A stretch of 64,000 bases of DNA from Dugong dugon. Lineage: Eukaryota > Chordata > Mammalia > Sirenia > Dugongidae. Positions 56,415 to 64,000 of this stretch are shown piece after piece. Position 1 is the first letter of the stretch. Each line of letters begins with the position of its first letter. A model generated the notes under the pieces. That model worked only from the letters and a program-made list of their open reading frames with translations. It was not told the origin of the DNA and did no database searches. The translations under genes were made by a program, and so were the position numbers. The stretch is taken from positions 58,214,145 to 58,278,144 of the forward strand of contig CM057468.1 in the NCBI GenBank assembly GCA_030035585.1, read 5' to 3'.

Positions 56415-57339
56415 GAAGCTCCTAAGTCTGAGAGAAGGAGAAGGAAGAGGAGGAAAATATGATGTTGATGGTTATGGAAGTTAGATCTCAATTGATATGA
56501 GTGAGCATATTTCCTGCAGTGATCCTGCCATCGACTGGGGCTCATCTGGGGCTCAGCAGGGCCAGAAGCATCACCGTCAATTCTACTGCCACCACTATCA
56601 CCACCCACCCCGGCTCCTGTCCATCAGAACAAGGCTAATTTCTCCATGGTCCCTCTCCCTCAAGGCTAGTACTTCAGGAGCGGGAGAGGTGTGGGAAAAG
56701 GCAGGGTCTTAGCTCTTACTGGCACAATTATTCTTTCTCAGGGAAATAAGATTTTGCAATATTTGAAATCAAAACATTTCTCTGGCTGTGTTGTTCTGAC
56801 TGCTACAACATTTTCTCTGATCAGCTGGAGTTTTTAAACCCAAACATGCTAACTACCATCTGAACTCTGAGCATCAACATGACCTTTGCTTCTCTTTATT
56901 TCTAAACTGAGTCTGCCACCTACTTTATTTAGCCTCATTTCATAAAGGTTAGAGAACCACAAACAGAACTTAAAAAAATTGTTTTTCAGGAATTTACCAA
57001 CATATTATTAATATTTACACTTAGGTTTCTGGATTGTGGGTGAATTTTATTTATTTTTTGATCTGGTATTTTATACTTCTTTATAATGAATGTTATTTTT
57101 ATACTAAAAGGAAAGAAAGAGAAAGAAAGTCAAATATAACCACATGAATTTTGGGTAATGATTGATTTTGTCCAAGCTATTTTAATCACGTTTGAACCAA
57201 ATCAGGAATTTTACTGATAGGAACAAAAAATATTACAAAATGAGAAGGAAAAAAAAGTACTGTTGGTAATTTAGCTGAAGAAACTGACCTCTCTATGGCT
57301 GGTGTTTCTTTATTCTGTTTTCATAATATAGTGTCACCA
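56415..57339. other. No feature recognised
   Basis: Intergenic sequence. The ACCACC-rich patch at about 56585-56610 and the opposing short frames on both strands around 56350-56710 have no gene support. Confidence 0.45.
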
Positions 57340-57945
57340 AATTTCATGCCATGACCTACAGGGTCTGTGTAATAAGGCCTCTGCCCCCACCTCCAGCCTC
57401 ATCTTTTCTGTTCCCTCTTGCTTGCTAAATAACCCCTTCTTTCTTAGACCCTATTGCCTTTGTACCTGCTTTTCCACTGCCTGGAATGTTCTCCAATGTG
57501 CCTACCTTCTTCTGGTCCTTCAGGTTTCTGCTCAAACCTTCCCAAATTACTGTATCTAAAGCCACCCTTCTACCTCCCCAGCTAGTCCAGGAGGTCATAT
57601 CAACCTGAACATTTTTTCATAGGAGCCCTGGTGGTGCAGTGGTTAAGCACTTGGCTACTAACTGAAAGGTAGGTGGTTTGAATCCACAAGCCACTCTGCA
57701 GGTAAAGATTTACAGCCTTGGAAACCCTATGGCTCACTATGAGTTGGAATCTACTCGAGGGCAATGGGTTACCATAAAATCTGCAGTTACTTTATTTGTT
57801 TACTTGTTTATTTTTTCTCTTCACATCAGAAGATAAGCTCCACGTGGAGGACAGAGGCTGTGTCATCTTTTCTAGAACACTGCCTGGCATATGAGAGTAC
57901 TCAATAAATATTTATAGACTCAATGACTAAATAAATGATAAAACA
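57340..57945 (+). mobile_element. L2 LINE 3' portion
   Basis: 'cacctccagcctcatctttt', 'ccactgcctggaatgttctc', 'gtttctgctcaaaccttccc', 'cactgcctggcatatgagag' and 'actcaataaatatttataga'. It is split by a SINE at 57623-57773. Confidence 0.9.
57623..57773 (+). mobile_element. AfroSINE inside L2
   Basis: 'gagccctggtggtgcagtgg' to 'tactcgagggcaatgggtt', with part of the body missing before 'ggctcactatgagttggaat'. Confidence 0.9.
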
Positions 57946-58434
57946 TCTTTTATAGCTTTTCTAGTTTTTCTTTCACAACATCAGCATAGCTTCCAACATA
58001 TTGCCTTGTTTTGTGGTGATTAATTCATATTCTAGTAACATCAAATAAGTATCATCTTAACTTTTACTCCACATATGAACTGATCTTGCTTTCCTGAAAA
58101 TGAATAAAAAGTAAGTTTGGATTATGTTGTTTTCAATAATTTTAAATATCTGCATGCAATGGTATTTCAGACTCCAGCTGGAATGGAACTGAGTACTGAA
58201 ATATTATGAGAAAAGCTATTCCTGTAAAATGTCCAATCTGATTTTACAAACTAAGTATGTTTGGAAATATTTTGGAGAATATGAAAGAGATTTTAAATGC
58301 CAATGCAATAAATATCTAAGAACCAGTCTCAAAAATTTACCCCAAAAATCAGAGAATATTTCTGGCTTTCTCACCCTACAAAACATATACATATGCTCTA
58401 TTTTAAAATAAAGCTCAAAATAGTCATAAAAGCA
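57946..58434. other. No feature recognised
   Basis: AT-rich intergenic sequence. Short opposing frames at 58216-58443 are chance. Confidence 0.45.
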
Positions 58435-58436
58435 AG

Positions 58437-58610
58437 CCCTCATATAGCATGTAATAGCACCTATGTACCAGACACTGTTCTAAATGCTTTATGTATACTA
58501 ACATGTCTAATCTTTTGCACAACCCTATGAGCTAGGTACTATTGTTATCATCTTCATTTTAAGACGAAGAAACTGAAGCACTGAGTGAGCACATTAGACA
58601 GCAAGAAAGC
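58437..58610 (-). mobile_element. MIR, minus
   Basis: 'ctatgtaccagacactgttc', 'taaatgctttatgtatacta' and 'gacgaagaaactgaagcact' are the reverse complement of MIR. Confidence 0.87.
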
Positions 58611-58918
58611 CTCCACAGTATCCCAGGTAAATTCCCTTCATTAAGTACACTGCTTCAATTACAGCAATTTCTTCTCTCTCGGCATTGATTGTTGGCTGGC
58701 TCAGGGTAAAGCATATCATGGATATCAAATACTTGGTACTGCTAATCTCAAGTAATAAACTGAGATACTTCCCATGTCTTTTACATTCAAATTTTCAATT
58801 TGATAAATTGATAAAGTGTGCTCAGAAGCTGAACCCTGGACAGTCATTGGAGAGGAGGGAGCACGTATGGTTGTTGTTCTCATAGATCTCACAGAACAGC
58901 AAAGGAGATAGGACACAT
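58611..58918. other. No feature recognised
   Basis: Intergenic sequence without recognised repeats. Confidence 0.45.
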
Positions 58919-59499
58919 GTCTTAGTTATCTAGTGCTGCTATAACAGAAACACCACAAGTGGATGGCTTTAACAAGCAGAAATTTATTTTCTCACAGTTT
59001 AGAAGACTAGAAGTTTGAATTCAGGGTACCAGCTCTAGGGAAAGGTTTTCTTCCTCTGTCAGCTCTGGTCCTTGTCTCTTCTGAGCTTCTGCTCCTGGGC
59101 GATCTTCATGTGGCTTGGCATCTCTTGCCACCCATCTCTGCTCTACTGCCTTGCTTCTTTAATTTCTTTTCTATCTCAAAAGCGATTGACTCAATATACA
59201 CCCTACAGTAATCATGCTTCATTACTATAACAAAGACAACTCATTCCCAAATGGGATCCTAACCACAGGCAGGTTGTTTTTGTGTACTATTGAATAGATT
59301 CCGACTCATAGCAACTCTATAAGACAGAGTAGAACTGCCCCATAGAGTTTCCAAGGCTGAAACAGGCTGCCACATCTTTCTCCTGTGGAGTGGGTGGTGG
59401 CTTCGAACCTCTAACCCTCGGTTAGTATTCGAGTACTTTAACCACTGCCCCACCGGGACTCCTTATCATAGACATAGAGGTTAGAATTTACAACACATA
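58919..59499 (-). mobile_element. MaLR-like LTR, truncated, with SINE inside, minus
   Basis: It begins TGTCTTAGTTATCTAGTGCT like the 14883 copy and continues to 'ggttagaatttacaacacat', where the remaining ~100 bases of the family are missing and a plus-strand SINE begins. A minus-strand SINE occupies 59283-59463. The centre (59080-59260) differs from the other copies, so this may be a related subfamily. Confidence 0.8.
59283..59463 (-). mobile_element. AfroSINE inside LTR, minus
   Basis: 'gattccgactcatagcaact' to 'ttaaccactgccccaccggg'. LTR sequence resumes right after at 59464. Confidence 0.9.
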
Positions 59500-59502
59500 T
59501 TT

Positions 59503-59670
59503 TCTGCTGCTAACTGAAAGGTCGGTAGTTTGAACCTATCAGCAGCTCCGCGGGAGAAAAGACCTGGCAATCTGCTTTTGTAAAGGTTACAGCCTAAGAA
59601 ACCCTATGGAGCAGTCCTACTCTGTCCTACAGGGTCGCTATGAGCCACTATGACACTTGAGGGCATATAA
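59503..59670 (+). mobile_element. AfroSINE, head truncated
   Basis: 'ctgctgctaactgaaaggtc' to 'tacagggtcgctatgagcca'. It lacks the first part of the tRNA-like head. Confidence 0.88.
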
Positions 59671-60067
59671 CAGATGCTAAGAAAAATTTAGTTTAAATGA
59701 AGCAATGCCTTGAAATGTCTTGCTGGGCACATCAGGTTTCTTTGTAGAAAGGGAACTTCCCCTTTGCTGATGCCTGGATGTGTTCCTTCTCAAAAGTTAA
59801 GTGTTGTATTATTAAAGAAAGCATTTTCTTATTTATCTATTTATTTTTGGGTACCAGTATTAAGGTCCACTTGGAGCATTCAGAATGTTTCTTAAATGAT
59901 TGACCAAAGTAAACCTTTATGTTCTCTGAGGTGTTCACTTACAGCAAGCAAACATTGCACAAATTAAAAAAAAGGAAATCAGTAAATTATTTCCAAAGAC
60001 TGGAAACAGAAATGCTCAGATGATTCACTGATGATTCAGATTTCTGTGTATCGCTTCTACTCTACTT
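59671..60067. other. No feature recognised
   Basis: AT-rich sequence upstream of the X-box motif. Confidence 0.45.
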
Positions 60068-60119
60068 GTTGCCAAGGCAACTTTGGGCCTACTTCCTACC
60101 ACACCACAGCTATAAAAAG
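60068..60119 (+). promoter_or_regulatory. RFX X-box plus TATA-like motif
   Basis: GTTGCCAAGGCAAC at 60068-60081 has two perfect inverted RFX half-sites (GTTGCC / GGCAAC) spaced by two bases. TATAAAAAG follows at 60111-60119. The pair sits in repeat-free DNA with no gene attached. RFX proteins bind this motif in MHC-II and ciliary gene promoters; a role here is inferred. Confidence 0.45.
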
Positions 60120-61194
60120 CACCAGCAAAAGCTACAATAATTTCTCTACTCTTTTATTAAAGATGGCTAATGGACTAAATGTCAGTTACACAAGAAAGAT
60201 TTCGTTTTTATCTGTAAAAATCATATCCACCAGTAACATGAAATTCTGATATGCTATAATTCTGTCTTTCAACAACTTTAGTCCCTTCTTCCCTCACGCA
60301 GAGCATTTTATATAAAGAACCTAAGGTGCCAACACAAATTGCATTCTTCTCCATAAAATCCAGACGGCAAGAGCAAAGGTGATTTTTTTTCTTGCAGTGC
60401 TAGCTATGGCCTGTGAAATCTGTGTAACCTCAGAGCCAGAGTAGAATCCACAGTTACGCAGCCAGCCTGCTTGCCTTCCTGGGTCCTCATGGCAGGGGAA
60501 GGGGATGAGACAGGGTGAGGAAGGCAGCTTGACAACCACAAATGGTTCCTTCATAGCTTCACTCTTGTAGCCACAGCCTGTGGATTTTTCTGTGATAACC
60601 ATCTTATCAAGCAGCATAAAATAGCAATACTGTGAAGTATCCATAAGAAGAAACTAGTCATGGGTGGGTACTTTCCATTACTTATACAACCTTTTTTTCT
60701 CTTTTCTTCCAGTGTAGGCTTTGAGTTTATTTCTCATCTGGAAACAGGGAATGAAGGCTGCTTTTATGGGGAGTTGCCAGGAAAGCCTATACAGGACACA
60801 GAGTATGAACACAGGCAAGCATGCTCTGTGCTTTCAGGGGACAGGAACTCCTGACCAGCAAGAAGGCCTGGTAGGGCAAGACATTTGAAAGCATTCAGGA
60901 GTAAGCTTTTAATTTGACTGTGATGCTTACTAGAAAAATCACAAAGAAAGAAATTTTCCTCTTTTAAGATGGACATATTTTCATTTACAGTAACCTACAG
61001 CCAGAGGGAAACTGCCAGCTAATCTTACAAAAGCATAGTCTGACAGGTATGGGATGTCTAAGATTTTTTTTTTTAATGTGTTTAAATTTATATAACATTA
61101 GGGACCCTCTGCCCTTTAAAAAGGGAATAGGATTGAATATGAGGTTATAAATTCAAACTATTAAATGGGTTTTAAATATCACTGATAATAAACA
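60120..61194. other. No feature recognised
   Basis: Repeat-poor, higher-complexity sequence. The 107-codon minus frame at 60321-60644 has no recognisable domain. It is a candidate for conserved non-coding DNA together with the X-box. Confidence 0.4.
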
Positions 61195-61700
61195 GTTATT
61201 TTTCTAAAATACGAATCTGATCATATCATCTCTTTCCACCTTAAAATCTGTCATAAATTTTCTATTTCTTAGATTATAAAATCTAAGCTCCTTTCCATGG
61301 GATGCAAAGCACTTCACGCATGGCCTCATCTCATACCTGTCTTTATCTTCCAGCAATGCAGAGCTACCTGCAGCTCCTGAACACATTACTGCTCCATACC
61401 TCTGGGCCTTGACTCATGGACCTTGCTCAGACTGGAATATCTTTCCCCTCTTCCTATGTGATTGACTTCTATTCATCTTTTAACACTTAATTCAAATATC
61501 ACCTGCTCTTCGGAATCTTCCCTGATTCCACTGCCTGTCGAAAGCAGTTCTTATGTAGGGCTTCTGGCCTTGTCCATACCTATAATGTTGAATTTATTCT
61601 ATATCTTAGCTACTTGTTAATGTGTGCATGTAATTTTTTTCTATTACACTACAAAATTCTTGGGAGCCAGGTTCATATTATTATTTTTTTTAAAATCTTT
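61195..61700 (+). mobile_element. L2 LINE 3' portion
   Basis: 'aatctgatcatatcatctct', 'cctctgggccttgactcatg', 'ttcaaatatcacctgctctt' and 'cttccctgattccactgcct' match L2 in order. Confidence 0.88.
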
Positions 61701-62176
61701 TCTCCGGTTTAGCCAAATTCTAGAGTAGGGTTAGGCAAGGAAGAAAATCTAGGCTGAGATGCAATTGGGGAGTGGGGAGGTCTTTTAACAAGTATCTAGA
61801 ATACCAAAGAGCCTTTTGTGATGTGTATACAGCTGATCTTGGCATAAAGTGCTTTATAAATAGCGAGAAAACATCCTCTACCTTCCCTATAGGGACAAAA
61901 ATATTACTCACAAAGAAGACAGAGTAGAAGGCTATGCCAGGATTTCTGGGGCCACAGTGAAGTTATGACTTAGAATTGCAGGTCACTTCCCTGACAGCAG
62001 GCCTCCTGGACCAACTCCATGGAACCTAGGTTGTCACAAAGCTGAGCACACAGAGGATGAGAAATGGAAAACAGCTTTAAGAAATGCATCGGCAATTGGA
62101 GTACATAGACGTGTCCGCTGACCTTTGCAGCACTGCCATTGTCTTCTAAACATTGACAGGGTATATTCCTCTACTG
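61701..62176. other. No feature recognised
   Basis: Intergenic sequence without recognised repeats. Confidence 0.45.
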
Positions 62177-62345
62177 CAGCCTTGGTGGAGAAGTGGTTAA
62201 GAGTTCAGCTGCTAACCCAAAGGCTGACAGTTTGAATCCACCAGCTGCTCCTTGGAAACCCTATGGGGGCAGTTCTATTCTGTCCTATAGGGTTGCTATG
62301 AGTCGGAATTGACTTGACAGAAATGGGTTTTGTTTTGTTTTGTTT
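62177..62345 (+). mobile_element. AfroSINE
   Basis: 'cagccttggtggagaagtgg' to 'gacttgacagaaatggg', then a ttttgttttgttttg tail. ATTCCT occurs on both sides and may be a weak duplication. Confidence 0.9.
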
Positions 62346-62744
62346 TTAATTCCTTTGCTGGATGTCATCATCTAGATGTTCCTCTATTTGGATCTTTTCT
62401 GGACAACATCCTTGTGCACTACTAATCGTGAACTCACAAAAACTCTTAGGAGGGATGATTCCAGTTCTGGAACAAGAAGGCAGAGATTCACTTTTCCCTG
62501 CTTCTCAGGGGCTTCTTCTGCTAATAGATCACCCTGCAAAAGCAGGTACAAAGGGAAGCACCTTCCATTCCCCACAGACATCACCAGCAGAAAAAGAGTG
62601 GGAGCCACAACAGCATCAGAAAAATGAAGCAGAGCAGAATAACACAGCAAGAGCTCAGAAAACCAAACTGGCATTTGAACTAAAGCCAACAAAATTAGAC
62701 CAGAACCTATATGCTAAACCTAAACAGGCAACTGCCTGCTAAAA

Positions 62745-62912
62745 TAAAAAAACAAAGAACAAACATGTTGCCGTGGAGTCAATTCCAACTCATAACCCTA
62801 TAGGACAGAGTGGAACTGCCCCACAGAGTTTCCAAGGAACGTTTGGCGGATTCAAACTGCCAACCTTTTGGTTAGCGCCGTAGCACTTAACCACCCTGCC
62901 ACCAGGGTTTCC
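62745..62912 (-). mobile_element. AfroSINE inside L1, minus
   Basis: 'catgttgccgtggagtcaat' to 'accctgccaccagggtttcc'. CCTGCTAAAA at 62735-62744 and 62913-62922 is a perfect duplication, and L1 sequence continues across it. Confidence 0.94.
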
Positions 62913-63185
62913 CCTGCTAAAACAGAAGATATAAATAGGATCAAGGTCTCCTAAAATAATAATCAAAATGTCCAGGATACAATAGAAACCACCCATCATT
63001 CCAAAAATCAGGAAAACGACAATCTGAATGAGAAAAGATAATCAACTGACACCAAAAATGAAATAAATTAGCTGCTGGAATATCTGATAAGGATTTTAAA
63101 GCAGTCATCATAAAATGCTTCAAGGATCAATTGCAAATCTTCTTAAAACAAATTAAAAAATAGAAAATCTCATCAAAGAAATAGA

Positions 63186-63394
63186 ATTAAAACCAAACTC
63201 ATTGCTGTCTAGTTGATGCCAACTCATGGAGACCCTATAGGACAGAGTAGAACTGCCTCATAGCGTTCCCAAGGCTGTAATCTTTACAGAAGCAGGCTGA
63301 TACATCTTTTTCCCCAGGAGCGGCTGGTGGGTTTAAGCAGCTGACCTTTCTATTATTAGCCGAGCGCCTAACCACTGTACCATCAGGACTCCTT
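63186..63394 (-). mobile_element. AfroSINE inside L1, minus
   Basis: 'ccaaactcattgctgtctag' to 'ccactgtaccatcaggactc'. AAAGAAATAGA at 63175-63185 and 63395-63405 is a perfect 11-bp duplication. Confidence 0.94.
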
Positions 63395-63420
63395 AAAGAA
63401 ATAGAGGTTATAAAAAAAAG

Positions 63421-64000
63421 ACCTGGGCTAAGTTGAGTAGCACCATTTCCAAGTTAACTTCCCTGACTCTGGCCATATTTCAACTGGCCATAATTATTGG
63501 ACAAGGTATTAACAGTTCTGGACTGGAATACCTCCTGGGACAAATAAGGATGTATAATGACTGCTAGATTTTCTTAGCTATGATCAGTATTTCAGCCCTC
63601 TCCCTGTTTTCCTACTTTGCCCCAGTAAATTAAACTTTTCAGGAAAGGGCAGTGATTCACCTATACCCTGGGCATGAATATAGTATTTAAGAACTAAGAA
63701 TAACATTTATTCATGTCCTGTCCTACAATTAGTTAACATAACCTGATTTGCAAGCCATCTTTCTATAAGAAGTTCCTGGTTTGACTATCTCCAAACTTAC
63801 CCCAAGTTTCAAAATAAGTGACTACTAAGGTGACTTGACCTACACTGAATGGAAACAGAAATAGCAGCCAGTGATCAAGATTGCCTTTAGAGTTTATAAA
63901 CACTGCCTTAACTGGATCCTTCCTAAATCCCAAATTCGACTTGCACTAGGTGAAGTGGATATTATTCTTACAACATATTTAAATTCACATCAGTTATGTA
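63421..64000. other. No feature recognised
   Basis: Intergenic sequence to the right edge. No exon or nameable repeat is visible. Confidence 0.45.

Larger units (their letters stand above)
62350..63420 (+). mobile_element. L1 LINE 5' UTR / start of ORF1 region
   Basis: 'ctgcctgctaaaacagaaga' (across a SINE), 'aatgtccaggatacaataga', 'atgagaaaagataatcaact', 'aaggattttaaagcagtcat' and 'aaagaaatagaggttataaa' match the region upstream of and at the start of ORF1 in older placental L1. Two minus-strand SINEs interrupt it. The open frame at 62362-62742 lies in this L1 leader and is not a host gene. Its left limit is uncertain. Confidence 0.78.

Noticed and set aside
60321-60644. 107-codon minus-strand open frame
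   Set aside because: No motif, no context, and length within chance expectation for 64 kb.
62362-62742. 126-codon plus-strand open frame
   Set aside because: It lies in the leader of an L1 element, interrupted downstream by a SINE at the L1 'ctgcctgctaaaa' site. It is transposon sequence, not a host gene.

Overview
This is a stretch of mammalian nuclear DNA. It shows long AT-rich non-coding tracts, one CpG island, spliced-gene structure and dense interspersed repeats (L1, L2, MIR, MaLR-like LTRs). About 27 copies of a tRNA-headed SINE of the AfroSINE type and several copies of an RTE (BovB-clade) LINE with (caa)n tails point to Afrotheria. Elephant is the most likely source, because the SINE subfamilies, LTRs and L1 3' ends resemble those I associate with Loxodonta/Elephas. 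I could not check this against a database.

Only one protein-coding exon of a host gene can be supported. At 638-702 on the minus strand, inside a CpG island (about 490-1420), lies coding exon 1 of AHR, the aryl hydrocarbon receptor. It has a start codon in strong context, the conserved N-terminus with its RKRRK basic run, and a GTGAGT donor in phase 2. AHR therefore runs off the left edge. Positions 1-637 are the start of intron 1, roughly 703-1345 is a GC-rich 5' UTR without any AUG, and 1318-1451 holds a TATA-less promoter with GC boxes, an E-box, a CRE-like site and a YY1 site. Everything from about 1.5 kb to 64 kb is upstream intergenic DNA.

Layout of the upstream region: 1.5-9 kb is an ancient mammalian repeat split by a near-complete 3.2-kb RTE LINE (3448-6668) with an 11-bp target duplication. 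9-17 kb is L1 fragments, an LTR and unique DNA. 17.6-21.5 kb holds two more RTE copies. 21.8-22.3 kb is a complete 492-bp hAT-type DNA transposon with an 8-bp target duplication. 22.7-24.2 kb is an L1 3' region. 24.5-33 kb is mostly unique with L2/MIR relics and a short RTE 5'+3' composite. 34-47.5 kb carries three afrotherian LTRs, an L2, a 5'-inverted L1 and a three-level nest (SINE in LTR in MIR). 47.8-64 kb holds L1 and L2 pieces, many SINEs and a lone RFX X-box/TATA pair near 60.1 kb.

The repeats are related. The AfroSINE body matches part of the RTE 5' region, and its tail matches the RTE 3' end, which in the LINE is the last codons of the ORF. A 60-bp insertion made only of that tail fits the idea that RTE machinery needs little more than the tail. 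I saw no CRISPR, operon or other prokaryotic-type system and no obvious undescribed coding system. The interest lies in promoter anatomy, transposon biology and candidate regulatory motifs upstream of AHR.
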